Positions 36,987-50,200 of a DNA stretch of 64,000 nucleotides are shown piece by piece. Both the position numbers and the translations under genes were made by a program. Origin of the DNA: Pyrrhoderma lamaoense. Taxonomy: Eukaryota; Basidiomycota; Agaricomycetes; Hymenochaetales; Hymenochaetaceae. The notes under the pieces were generated by a model that saw nothing but the letters and a program-made list of their open reading frames with translations, did no database searches and was not told where the DNA came from. Position 1 is the first letter of the stretch. Every line of letters starts with the position of its first letter. Location: contig NBAZ01000008.1 of NCBI GenBank assembly GCA_002794735.1, positions 682,001 through 746,000 on the forward strand, in the 5' to 3' direction.

Positions 36987-38816
36987 ATGATTTCGGTAAG
37001 CATCTCATACAACACCTACAAGAATACACTAATGATAAATTACTAGGCGTTCTTCATCTTCAATCAGAAAGGGGAGGTACGCTAACACACAACAGAGCAT
37101 CGTTGACCTCTTACTAACCATGGACTTAGGTGCTTATTTCCCGGCTATACAGGACCGACCTCAAGTGTGTATCTTCTATACTCTCCTAACTGTACTCCTA
37201 TCTCTGATACAATGAAAAAGACGATCCATCGCAGACGTCTTTCGGATTCAAGTTGTTTCTAACAGCGATGTACGTTCACCGATCATCACATTGGGTTCAA
37301 CGAGCTTCTTTCACGTCCGGACAAATAACTTGTATATTATGGCAGTAACGAAGTTAGTCTCTGATTCTGTTATAACACTATGCGCTAAAACTGTGCAGGA
37401 ACAATGCTAATGCAGCTTTGGTGTTCGAGTTCTGCTATCGCTTCATCTCTGTAGCAAGGGCTTACTTTGGAAAAGTTGATGAAGAATCTGTGAAGAGTAA
37501 TTTCGTGTTAATATATGAACTGATTGATGGTATGTCTACTTTGAACTGTCAACTTAACAAATTTCTGATCGTTTTCTCTACACTGTACAGAGATTATCGA
37601 CTTTGGGTATCCTCAAAATAGTGAGACGGATACACTAAAAGCTTATATAACTACCGAGAGTATTAGGTCGAATTCCGTAGCTGCTGTGAGTCATATGACC
37701 TCTTCTATCTCATAACACTGACAACATGTACAAAGGAAGAATCTTCTAAAATTACAACTCAAGCGACTGGTGCTATCAGTTGGCGAAGACCCGACGTCAA
37801 GTACAAAAAGAATGAGGCTTTTGTCGATGTCGTAGAGACGGTAAACCTGATTATGAGTGCAAAAGGTATGGCTCTCTGGATTGAAAAGGGTAGAGTTCTC
37901 ATCATCTGACTCGAAACATCTAGGAACCGTTCTAAGAGCGGATGTTGATGGACACATCCTTATGCGTGCTTATTTGTCTGGCACACCAGAATGTAAATTT
38001 GGTCTCAACGACAAATTAGTTCTTGATGCGGCAGAGAAAGGGATGAGTGACGCAGTCGAACTAGATGACTGTCAGTTCCATCAATGCGTACGTCTGAACG
38101 AGTTTGATTCGGATCGAACGATCAGTTTTGTACCTCCAGATGGTGAATTCGAGCTCATGAAGTAAGAATTTTTCTTAATTTGATGGAAGGCGATTACTAA
38201 CTAGACTCTTCAGATATCGCTCAACCTCAAATGTGAACCTACCCATCAAGGTTCTTCCTACGGTCAATGAAATTGGGACGACGCAAGTATCGTATATAGT
38301 TAGCATAAGAACTAACTTCAACTCTAAGCTATCTGCGACAAGTGTCGTGCTTCGCATACCTACACCTCTCAATACGACGAGTGTTGACTGCAAGGTTCAG
38401 AATGGTAAGGCGAAGTATGTACCCGCAGAGAATGTTATTATTTGGAAGTACGTCTCTTTCGATATGCTATATTTGGCACTGCAATGAAGTCGTCATCCCA
38501 GAATACCCCGAATCCAGGGCGGCCAAGAGTGCACCTTGAGCGGAACCGCACAGCTAACGGCGACAACTCATCGGCAGGCGTGGGCACGACCTCCTATAGA
38601 CGTTGACTTCCAAGTACTCATGTTTACCGCCTCTGGTCTTCTGGTCCGTTTCTTAAAAGTATTTGAGAAAAGTAATTATCACAGTATCAAGTGGGTTCGG
38701 TACCTTACGAAGGCGAGTGGCGGGTATCAAATCCGAGTTAGTGATCTATTATTGTTTCAACTTATAAACATGTGCTAAACTGGATTATACGATACTTTTC
38801 ACTTTCACAGTTTTAA
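36987..38816 (+). CDS. apm4: AP-2 clathrin adaptor complex, mu subunit
   Basis: Eleven exons: 36987-36995, 37047-37076, 37130-37164, 37221-37352, 37399-37529, 37591-37685, 37736-37865, 37924-38161, 38214-38447, 38502-38736 and 38811-38816. All joins are in phase and give 424 residues. The N-terminal longin-like part is [13 protein letters not shown] with [15 protein letters not shown]. The linker [17 protein letters not shown] and ECKFGLNDK are typical of AP-2 mu rather than AP-1. The mu-homology domain has [18 protein letters not shown] and ends [16 protein letters not shown]. It binds tyrosine-based sorting signals and PIP2 at the plasma membrane during endocytosis. The first exon is 9 nt and the last is 6 nt (Phe plus stop). 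Confidence 0.95.
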
Positions 38817-39118
38817 CGTGTTTTACGATTTTTTCTTCTTCTTCATTCGTTACTTTGAAATTTTATGGAGGACTAATATATAGACAATCTTATATCCGTA
38901 CTACCATTACTTGAGATTGTATACCCCTCAGTGTATTTTCCAGTGTATATGCTATGCTGTTATGATGTAGTAGTACGTGAGCGATTACATAAAATACTAA
39001 GTGAGTATGTTGTGAGAAATCAAGAACCGCGTCCGAACTGGGTTTGAACATTCAAGTGCTGCTTGTTTACTCTCTACTCCCCCTGGGCTCTCACAGTTCC
39101 AGAAAAATCTCTTAATCC
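38817..39118. other. Short intergenic region
   Basis: About 300 bases between two genes on the same strand. No recognisable element apart from a C/T-rich stretch just before the SAPS start. Confidence 0.4.
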
Positions 39119-42100
39119 ATGTTTTGGAAGTATGTGACCATTCGCCAACGAAAACTCTTCACTAAATCTTAAACTACTCATTAGATTCGGGTTTCATGAT
39201 ACTTCCACTCTAGATACGCTACTTAACAAGAGCGAAATTTCTCTGGAAGCTATTTTAGAAGAAGAGGACCTGCTTCAAGAATGCAAGTCTCATAATACGC
39301 GGCTAATAGACTACTTTCAGCGAGTCGATGTTTTGCAGCGGCTGTTCGGCTATGTGTCCGGGACTATTGAAGGAGAAGGCGCCGGCAAGTTTAAGTGAGT
39401 ACTGCACACGACTGTTGCTTCAAGCTAGTTCATAAGACATCTTTTCCGTAAAATAATGGGTGATAGATACCCATATGTTGCAACAGAAGTATTATGTAGC
39501 GACATATGGTCTATCGTAGAAACATGCCTGAGCAAGTCAGACCAATTATTGACACCTTTTTGGGACACCATCTTAGATAGGACACCGGAAGACATGAAAA
39601 CTCAAAATGTTATGGCGTCTCACTTTTCAAAGATTAATGCCATGTTTCTTCTTAAGAAACCGCATGAGGTAACGTTGGAACACTTGTACAATAGCTGTCT
39701 CCGAAGCAGACCATGTTTCGTAGATGCTTGCATTCATTCAAGCGCAGCCACGAGTCGTTGAGCGCATACTTATGCAAATCGAGACACCTGCCATCGTCGA
39801 TTTACTAGTACGCATAATTCAGATTGACGAATATACGTCCGGTGCGAATGTGTTGGAGGTAGGTCTATCATGGTTCTGTTGTACTCTATTCTTACATAGA
39901 TCATAGTGGTTATCTAGAGAGCGTCTTATTCCACGGCTCGTGGATCTTCTCTCTCCCTCTCATTCTGTATCTATGCATGCTGTGGTCTCGGAGCTAGTCA
40001 AGGGAATCATTTCCATGGCTGCCCCTTCACCAGGAGCTGGAATAACGGATGGTATGCAGAATGGTCCAGCGTCAAATCTCTTCGCTCGACAGCTAGCCAA
40101 ACGGGAAAACATCGAGAAGCTTGTTGGGTTCATGCTTGATGATTTCTCGTTTGAGGAAGAAAAAATAGATGCGAAGAAAGAATTGACTAATGGGACAAGT
40201 ACCAATGCTGAATTCAAATTTCCACCTATAATTGTTTCTGAGACGTCACAGATTACGCCAAACCTAGAAACAGCCACTTCTTCTGGAACCCAGTCAATCT
40301 CTATTATTATTGAATTAATCCGGAAAAATAATTCCGACTATTTTGAACCTTATCTTTTTCATACTATTCGTAATCGACTTATTCAAATCCAGCAGCATTT
40401 GCACGTACAAAGTGACGAGGGTCGAGAAGCTCTTGAGCAGGCATTCGTAGAAATGACCAACAGAATGGGAGTTGTTCATCTCGGTCCACTTTTAGAAATC
40501 ATGTGTGATCGTTTGGAAAAGTTCCAGCAATTGTTACACAAACCCCGTTCGGCAGTACGTTAATGCATTGCCTTAAAACACTCTTTAACTAATAGAAAAC
40601 ACAGAAAGAAACTATTCCCACAACAATTGGTCCTCTCATGCCATTAACGTTCGAGCGATTTCGGATATGCGAGCTTTATGCTGAACTTCTTCACTGCTCA
40701 AACATGTCGCTACTAAATAGACCCGTAGAGTTTGATAGACTGTACGATGAAGAAGGGCGCTTACGGGGAGGGTTGTCATCTCTAGAAGAGCTCGCTAGTG
40801 TCATCGAGTTGAGTAGAAATAATGATTCAACTGAGATGGAGGACGATACAGATGAATTGGAACCCGCTCAGGAACTTCCTATTTCCATTGCTTCTGCAGA
40901 CTTGTCAGTCCTAGATTACTCTGATGAGGATGAAGATATGAGTGGAGACGACGGGAGAAGTAACAGCTCTGAGGACGAAATGGAGGAGATTGATATGAAT
41001 GAAGACGTTACCCCTCCTCCTGTTTCTCCTCGTGTTGAGCCCACTGGAGAATCTTCGGCATTATTTGCACCTTCCTCTCCGAATACGGACTCTGCAGAGC
41101 CTGCATCACCAAGAACTCAGTCCTCTCGAGGCGTGGCACTTTCTCGTACACATAGGTTATCGGCTTCGCTAACGGAGTCGGATCGTTCGTCCATAGTTTC
41201 CAGACCAGCTTCAGCTGGTTCAAGAAGGAGTTTAAAGCGTTCTTTGATGATCGATAATCCAACCCATCTTCCCATAGGTGATAAAATGAAGCAGCGCTTC
41301 TCAGAGACGGGCATTCTGTCAACCTTGCTGGTTTGCATCATCTAAGCCTTTTGTCTTTTAATATGAGCAGCTAACTCATTATATCGTATCTACAATCCAG
41401 GACTTGTTCTTCGATTTTCCCTGGAACAATTTCCTACATAGTGTTGTATATGACGTTTTACACCAAATTCTTACTGGAAAAGTGGATTATGGGCTGAACA
41501 AGGAGCTAACAGTTTCACTGTTCAGAGATGCTCGATTGCTGTATCGTATCGTTGAAGCTCAAAAACGTAATGATGAAGATAGGTGAGGAGGTTCGAAATG
41601 TGACTAGAGTTCTATGGCTGATTATTATGAATGCAAGCTCAAAACCAAAACATGTGAGGCTCGGCTACATGGGTCATCTCACCCTGATATCAGAGGATGT
41701 GATAACAGCACTACAGCATTATCCTCCAGATCTCAAGCTTCGCCTGGCCAAGTATGCGCCACAGCCCGATTGGGATGATTATATAGGTGGGAGATATCAA
41801 GAAACAAAAGTAAAGGACACTAGCCTCTTAGGCGGTGGAAAGCCCATGTTGAATGCAGGCGTAGTCCGAAGTGCAGCAAAGTGGAAGGTAGATGAAGCGG
41901 AGATCACTCCGGCTTTAACTTCTGGCTCAAGCGACCCAGGGGGACCGGATGGTGGAACAGAGATGAATGGTGAATTTAGGAGGACAGGGAAATTAACGCG
42001 AGAATCGAGTGCTGATTTCGGTGTGGCCCCTATGAGTAATGAGGAACCATCTGGTCCCCCTCAAGTAAGTGTTAATCCTCTCTTCTTTATAATTGTATGT

Positions 42101-42807
42101 TCTTATCCTCTTGGAGTTTGCAAGCTATCTTGCACAGGCCATGTCCACACATATCACATCTTCTGATGACGGGTCGGACGAAGAGGATGAAGATGGGGGA
42201 TGGCTAGCCCAAAAGTTCTCTGAACCACCTATTTCTTCTCGGAATATGTCCAGTACAGACAGAAGACCGTTAGACCCCGGTGGATTTGATGTAAGCTTAA
42301 CACAACAACAATTAGTTAGCGTGTTTTAAACTCAAATTTCTCACAGGAAGCTTTTACTCCGAGAACTCTTGGGTCATCTTCTGTATCTTCGAACGGTTTC
42401 GATGACAATTTTACTTTTGATGTATGTTTCTATTACTATGGACTAAGATTCATCAGCATGCAATGTGACTAATTGAACGTATTACAAAGGACGATGCTTT
42501 TGGGCCATTTTCTGATGCCGCAGCAGTCAGAACTGGAGAAAGGGACCCGTTCGGTTCGATAACCAATATTACAGAAGACGTAGACGAGACTTCTTTTGAT
42601 AGTTTCGGTGATTTTGGTGACTTCCAAACTGCTGATGGTGAATTAACGCCCACAGGCGGAAGCTGGTCATTTGCCAGCGACACCAGTATTAGTTCAGAAT
42701 CAGATGATGCGGAAGTCATTGATACTGACCGCTTTTTTGATGCAAGTTCTGGTTCAAATTCTACCTCAAGTTCTCCTCATGAAATACGGACGGACACTAC
42801 AAAATGA
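39119..42807 (+). CDS. SAPS-domain protein, Sit4/PP6 phosphatase partner
   Basis: Exons 39119-39129, 39185-39394, 39467-39668, 39724-39858, 39907-40554, 40605-41330, 41401-41582, 41638-42064, 42138-42290, 42347-42421 and 42490-42807. They join in phase and give 1,028 residues. The N-terminus (FHDTSTLDTLL, LLQECKSHNTRLIDYFQRVD) and the helical repeats through DWDDYIGGRYQETK are the SAPS domain of yeast Sap155/185/190 and animal PP6R proteins. An acidic, Ser-rich insertion lies at about residues 450-580. The tail is acidic and Ser/Asp/Phe-rich. It docks on the Sit4/PP6 phosphatase and directs it in G1 progression and TOR-linked signalling. No frame breaks. Confidence 0.92.
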
Positions 42808-43020
42808 ACAATTTCCCAATTTCCATGTAATCCTTTCTCTAGATATCCATAATATGTAATTTCATAGCAAAGACATGTATCTTATAGAGTTTAATATTTC
42901 TCATTTGCCTCGGCTGGCCTATCAACTGCCGATAATGATTGAGAGGACAGTCGCCCAAATGGAAGTAGTCAAAATATCATCTATATCGGACTTCCCTTGA
43001 CTCTTGTTGTGTCCATGTAG

Positions 43021-44063
43021 TTACTCAGGTTTGTAATGGTAGCCACCTTCGCGCTGGACAGCAGTAAATTGGAGGCTGCTAAGAATTTTTCCGGTGTCAG
43101 TACTTAACTCTGCTGTGACCTCGTCACCTGGAGCAACAGGCCCGACTCCGGACGGAGTTCCAGTAAGAATCAAATCCCCTTCCTAAGCAATTGATAAGCA
43201 CTCAGAACACTCTATATAAATAGGATAAACATTGAACCTCCAATGTCATAATCGACGAGACATGTTCAATGAGTCTTGTTATTGGAAAAATCATGTCTGA
43301 AGTTGACCCGTTCTGTACGAATGCTCCGTTTACCTATGATTAAATGCGGATTTTGTTATCCTATGATCTGTGGAATGAATCGATTTTATCGAACCTTCAA
43401 CCAAATCTTCAAATTCTGAGGATCTGGGATAGCAGAACGGTCGATAAAGGGACTAAAGTATTGTTCTATCAATATGATTGAAATGAAAATGGATCACATA
43501 CAAGAACCTACCCAATCGGAGTGAACGTATCGAACCCCTTGTTTGTAGCCCATGGCAACCCCTTTTTCTTTACCTCTTCTTGTATATTTCTGGCGGTCAT
43601 GTCAATGGCAAGGGCTTTAATCAACAACAAGAGTTATTATTTAGAGGTTTAGAAAATGGGTTAAAAAAAAGTCTGTAATCATACTGACAGTAACCAGCAA
43701 TGTACGAATCGGCTTGTGAAGCAGGAATATCCCTTCCTGTTTTCCCGATCACAACTCCGAGCTCAACTATAGAAGTGTAGTATTAAGATACGTATATAGT
43801 TCATGTGGTAAAACCTACCTTCATGATGTGCTAGCACACCCTTCGGGATTTCTATCTTCCCTCCGGAAGGGAGATAACTTGTAGTTGGTTTGAGGAAGAA
43901 GAATGGTTCTTTTGGAACACTATTGTTGAGTTCCTTTACATGTTCTACATAGTTGCGTCCAATAGCAACAATCTAGGCAGAAGAGGTAAATCTATGCGTG
44001 AGTTGAGGGAAGAACAAGAGCACGAGCCTTTCTACCAGTTCGTGTAAATGTGGAAGCGGACAT
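43021..44063 (-). CDS. FAH-family acylpyruvase/oxaloacetate decarboxylase (FAHD1 type)
   Basis: Exons 44063-about 44028, 43972-43819, 43766-43689, 43614-43512, 43452-43395, 43333-43238 and 43182-43021, giving 228 residues. Motifs: [25 protein letters not shown], the metal-binding [33 protein letters not shown], and [13 protein letters not shown]. The length and motif order match FAHD1 and fungal homologues, which cleave acylpyruvates or decarboxylate oxaloacetate. The first join needs a GC donor (AAG, then gctcgt) to give [11 protein letters not shown]; the nearby gtagaa donor would put exon 2 out of frame. It is convergent with the SAPS gene and divergent from stt4 (216 bases apart). Confidence 0.9.
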
Positions 44064-44278
44064 GATTGGGAAAAGTGCGCGGAAATAGGTTGGATGATAC
44101 CTCAAGCTGGTGTTCTGGTGGTCTATTTATATAGTTTTCTAACAATAATTTCATATGATAATGATCGACACTTTAGCATGTCCCATCACGTGGTTAAAGG
44201 AGTACATGTATGGAACGCGCTAGCCAGTGCTGTGTCTTTACTCAATTTAAGACGAACACTTCGTCTAGAAGTGTTTTA

Positions 44279-47200
44279 ATGATGGACTGGTAAGGCGCAC
44301 GAAAACTTCACAATGCTATAAACTGAGCTTGTATAGTCTCGAGTTTGGAAACCTTCAAACCCTTATTTATAGAGATCTCGCAAGTAATATCGGAGACAAC
44401 AAGCATGACGAGGAGGCCGTTCATCCGGCTATAGATCTCGTTAGGTCTAATGTTGACGCTAGTCTACTTACTACATCTGAGAAGGAGCTCTCTGGAAGCT
44501 CTCAAGAGAAGACATCAATGGTGAGAACTTGAATATATTCACTTGAACTGGCTTTAATCACTGCCGCAGTCAGCTTCGAGAGTTCAAAGTCTTATTGGTT
44601 TTGTTGAAGTCGCAGCTAATTTTCCAGAGTCTCAACTAGAAGACACATTCTACATACTCTTAGGAATACTAAACGATATTCCCTCCATGGAGTTTGACCC
44701 CACCCTTATCTGGAACAGTAGGTCTTTAATTCGATATCTTTTGAGTGGTACTCAAGCATAATGACCTACTTAGAATGGGCTTTGCCTGATCAGCTAGTCT
44801 CAGCGACTGTTTCAGCGCTACTTCGACTTGCCTTCGAGTACCCTCAATACAGAGCTCAAGCAACATCCTCCATTCTCGAGTTTACATCTAAGCTTATTAA
44901 CTTTCTAAGGAATGAGCATCGTAAGGCATTCTATATGAGCCGAATCTACATGAATCTAATTCTATGATAGCCAGTATCGTTTTAACTCAGTATGCACCCT
45001 CTTTTCATGGACTCTACCGTGCCATTGTGTCAGTTCCATTCGCTTGGTCTATTGACGAATGGACTCAACTATCAGCAAACTTGAAAACACTATTCTTACC
45101 AGAAGTAGTAGACCATCTCAATGAACTTCTCCCAAAGTCTATACATGAAACCGAATCGGATCATGAGGTCTCTCGGTATATTCATATCTTTCTGTCTCGT
45201 TACGTCTCTCAAGATAGACCCTTGACTGGGTACTTTATCGTCTGTTGTGTTATGGAGATTATTTGGACAGTATTAGCGCAGACTTTAGCGCCTCCTACGA
45301 GTGAACTAGATACAAATTATATGGGACTATGTGAAGAGGATGAAGCTACAGCGGCAAATAAGGTCTGGGATCGGCTAATGACTAAAGCAATAGTAGATCA
45401 GACCGTTGTTGACTCTTCTCAAGAAACTCTGTTGAAAGTATCAACTTATGCTATACGTTGCTTCTCAGACCTTCTTGCGCAAATTGAGGATATGGATACT
45501 GAGCCTTCACTTGATACTTATGCATGGGAAACCATGTCGGAGTCATTGGTAAGCATTAAAGACATTCGGCATAATCGAAGCCTACCAGTTTATAGAATCA
45601 TCGTCTTAGAAACTAGCTACTGTATGCGCTGTCGCAACCCAGGAACCCAACGAAGAACTCTTAACGCGGCTCAGAATTCTGCTAAGTGAGGACAGCCCGA
45701 TTTCAGATCGCCTTGTTCAAGAAGCTGCGTTGAAGTCAATAACGGTTCTTGTTCAAAAGTACGAATCTCAGTCATCAGCAATGCATATTATTAATCCTTT
45801 GAAACAGCTTCCCGTCTATAGCCTTTGTTATGTCTGGTCATCTAAGACGTTTTGTAACGTCACCCTTGCCCATTTTTGAGTATGAGTTTGCTTCGGAGAC
45901 ACGGGCTCCGCTGCCTCTCGCAGCTACTGCAAAATGCCTTTCTCTATGCATCAGGCTTGCTCCAGGGGATGACTTCATCATGTCCAATATGTATTCGCTG
46001 CTAAACTATATCTCAGCTACAAGTAAAGAGCCGTATGAAAGCTCATGGAGTTCTTCCCAGACGTCAGCAGCTGCTTCCACGGTTCAAACACAGGAACACA
46101 ATGTCCAGTCTCTGAAAAACGGCCTTCAAGCATTCAATGAAGACCAGCAAAGGCTGATTGGAATAAGTACTATTTCTGTTGTCGCATGTCTAACAACGGA
46201 ATTCAAAATCGACGAAGTAAGTGACACATACAAAAAACTCCGTTAATATCCATAACCAGAGCATTTGAATTTCAGGTAACTAGGTTGACAGTGTCAATGC
46301 TACTTCAAAGGCTCCGTTCAGCTGAACCTACAGTTGAAGCAGCTATAGTCTACAACCTAGTCGACCTTGCAATAATCTCACCCACTCCTACTTTCATGGA
46401 CATTATTAAGGCCTTCTCATCTATCAATCGTTCTGCTAACCGTGAAGATCCACGTTTCTCAAATAATACGGTAAGGGGTTCGGACAAGAACCCGTCTAGG
46501 TTTAGTGTTGATACCGTTATAGGTAATTGCAGCCCAGACAAGACTTGCGCGAGAACTACGAAAGAGGCCAGAATTCCGTGGATTGTACCTCACCGAACTC
46601 CTTAATCTTTTTGTGGACAAGGGCGTGGCTATTCAGAATGCATTAATCTCAAATCACCATTTTAAGGTTTATAATAATTACTTATTGTCTCATGATTCTA
46701 GCGCTTACTTTGATAAGTAGCAGGATGATCAAGTTGACCAACTAGGGAGCTTATTGTTGCCCATTGACGCTCTTTTGAGTCAAGAGGACTTCGACCCAGC
46801 TGCAAATGCTCCACCAGAATTAGTTGCACTTTTTCGTAACTTGTGGTTTATGAGTGTCTTATTCAGATTCACCAGTGCTGAAGAGGGTGAATTACCTTCC
46901 GGAGAGTGGCAACTGGCTGCTTTGACGAGGATAGCTGTCAAGACTCCGTCAATCGTCTTGGAAGATGTCCCCGACTTTGTAACCAGCAGCCTAGAATACA
47001 ATACTATAATTCGCCAAGAATATGCCCACATGGTCAGAGATAGTTTCTCGAATTTCATCCCATATGTTCACAGTTCTACTTCCTCCTTACAGGTAATACA
47101 GACACATCGAACATCATTGACGAGGATCATACCCCTCAGGCATAGCGAAATCCGATACCTATTGCCAGGCCAGGTCATATTTCTTCTGACTATGTATGAT

Positions 47201-50200
47201 ATCGAATCAATGCGTTCTTCAGTTGGCTTGCCTTCTTCTCTTCCTATGTATTTCGTCAACGAAAGCGTTAATAAACATGATTCGATGGCTTCATGTATGA
47301 TGGAAGTTGTCGACACAGTAAGCTTTTAACATACTATGATTACTATGAAAACATGAAACTGATTACGCGCCAGGTCATTCAGACTGCTATCAAGGACCTG
47401 AGCAGGCAGGTAGTCGAACATTCGCTGCCCAAGTTGGTCTCCGAGGAACTTCGGTCGCTGCTCATATCTAGCTGCCATAGAATAGCAGCTGCAAGAGACG
47501 TTGCGATGAAATACTTAAACCGCCTCATTACATCCTTCCCTTCTCTAATGTGCGACCCGCCCTTGGTTTTTGCTATCCTTGAAACACTGACTCTACTGCG
47601 ACGAGCATGTGAAGGGGAATTCACTGATGAGGTAGGTCCGATTCAAGGTCTATAAAACGACTAGAAGGCTGAAAATAAATCAGTATGACCCTGTTTTCAA
47701 CTACCATTCAGAATTGGCTGGGATCGACCTCGAAATGTCAGACTCTTACACAACAAGAAACGAAATTCTTACTAGGCTGCACTCAAATGTCAATAATTGG
47801 TTTGGACTCGCATTGGCTCGAGCTCCCATTGAGTTCCAAGCTACACTCCAGGTAGACAGATCAACTAGAAATATACTTGTAAGCTAATTGAGAGAAGAAT
47901 TATCTAGTTTCAAATCAAACGAATGCTACACTACAATCCAATGAACTCGGGGCATCAGTGGCACTTCAATTTGCAACTGCCATCGGGCCAGCAGAAAGAA
48001 AGCTTGGTAAGCAACGGTATCTACAGTACTCATACGCTTCGTCAACTCCTCTTGGATAGCGCCAATTTCTGGTTCATCACCTTGGAGACCAGATCGTTCT
48101 AAGCACGTTGCTGTTCAAATAGCCTGTAAGGAGCGGTTTACTGGCGAAATGGAAAGCTTGGTACCACTGAACCCTGATAGTGAGTTCAGTTTCTGCCTCT
48201 TTACCTTGTATACTTATTCCCAATCATCAAAAGGTGGCCTTGAGAAGACCCGTTGGCAGGCCAAGGAAAAGGTCTCAGAAGTGCTCAGGGATGTGAGAGC
48301 TAAGAAGAGCTCGGTGACGGTTTCTGAGTTAAAGGAGTTACTTTTCCGTTCTGCGGCTTTCCTCGTCCACTTCGAGGAGGTAAGCTAATCTATATACCTA
48401 GAAGCCATAAGCTGATACTGTAAGTAACTAGTGTGATTATGAGTTATTGCACTACCTTGTAGCGCTTCCCTTCACCATATTTACCCCTTCTGTTGTCGCA
48501 ACCGCGATTGAAGTATGGACGTGGATAATAGGGGAGCGTCCGGATTTGGAGTTTTCTCTCATCACAGAGCTCTCTTGCGCTTGGAATTCAACCATCAAGC
48601 AGAAGTCAGGCTTATTTTCGGACTGTATGAAGTATGTTCGCTCTCTTATCCTTCAATTGCTATCCAGTGTAGCTACTGAATAAACAATAAATGACTCTGG
48701 CAGCTGTTCGGATCCCCTTAATCACTCAATTGAGTATAGCCCGACGGATAAGTCTGACATCGATCATGAAGTAATAACAGCTCGAAAGCTTTTATCTCCT
48801 CACATCCTCGTATTACAAATGTTACTTAGTCGATTCCAAGCGGCAAGGTATCATAAACCGGGTTTAATGTTACTTATTCTCCGCCTCGTTCTTCGTTCGG
48901 CAAAAGCTCATCAGTTCATGAGGTAGGCATATGATGTTATCTACTACTGTGTGTCTAAGCTTATCGTTAAGACTAGTACACATCCCCTTGCTCGTGAAGC
49001 GAGGTTCTCATTCTTGCTATTTGGATTTGAAGCTTTAAAAAGTTCAAAGATGGATGTTTATTGCGAAAATAGATTGCGTGAGACATTATATGAGACTGCT
49101 TTTTCATGGTTTTCAGTTCGACCACAGTACGATTATTCAGTTAGCCGTCTCCTCGTCTGTACTCACACTTTTTAGATGGTCATATGGAGCAAATCGGGTC
49201 CAACTTGAAGCTGATATCAAAGTACTCAATGATTTTCTGACACTCCTACAAACAGACTCTGTTCGCGCATCGCATCAGATCTCAAGTACCTCGTTCCCAA
49301 TGAAGACTGGAGTTCGAGGTGAGTGATGGAGACATAATATTAGAGTTGTTTGTTGATACAATTTTCTAGAGCTCAAAAGTTCAAATCGCCTTCTCCGACT
49401 ATTGGTTGAGAACGAGATATTTAGGCTTTCTGTTTGGGACAATCCCGCAAACGAAGCCAAACGTGCCGATCCAGTCACGCTAGTAGAACGGACCATGCTG
49501 GAGGTATCTCAAATACAATTTTAGCTCATGGCAGACATTCACTAGATTATATAGGAAAATTGGGTGAATGAAGTTGGTACAGCTTGGAGGATCAACCCTG
49601 GATTAGTTGTTCATCTTCCTGAGAGATTCAAAAATGTGGTAGTCGAGAGGGAATGTGGGAGATGGGTTCGCACACATAACCTAGATGTCCTTGACCATCC
49701 AGATGCTCTTCGCTTCGTTGTTGCGAGTAGATCAGAGAATAATGTTCAGCGTGATTCCAAGGTTAATCTCATAACTCATATATATAAGTGTTAGAAATCT
49801 GACCTCACTATAGTATATCCTATTATGGGCTCCAGTCACCCCCGTAATTGCGGTCACCTACTTTGAACCACGCTATGGAAATGATCCTCTGTTACTTCAA
49901 TATGCACATCGTGTCCTTGAACAACACCCTGTGGAATTGACCTTCTTCTTCGTGCCTCAAATCGTTCAAGCACTCCGACACGATACCCTGGGTATAGCAT
50001 ATATTTTCGTTACTTGTGAATTGCTCATAAATACTCCGCTATAGGCTACGTCAGAAGGTTTATATTCGAGACTGCCAAGATTTCTCAGCTTTTCTGCCAC
50101 CAGATTATCTGGAATATGAAAGCTAATTGCTATAAAGACGATGCAGCCGAAATTGTAAGTTGTCCGTGGGTTGCGCGATCATCTACTAATTTATACATTT

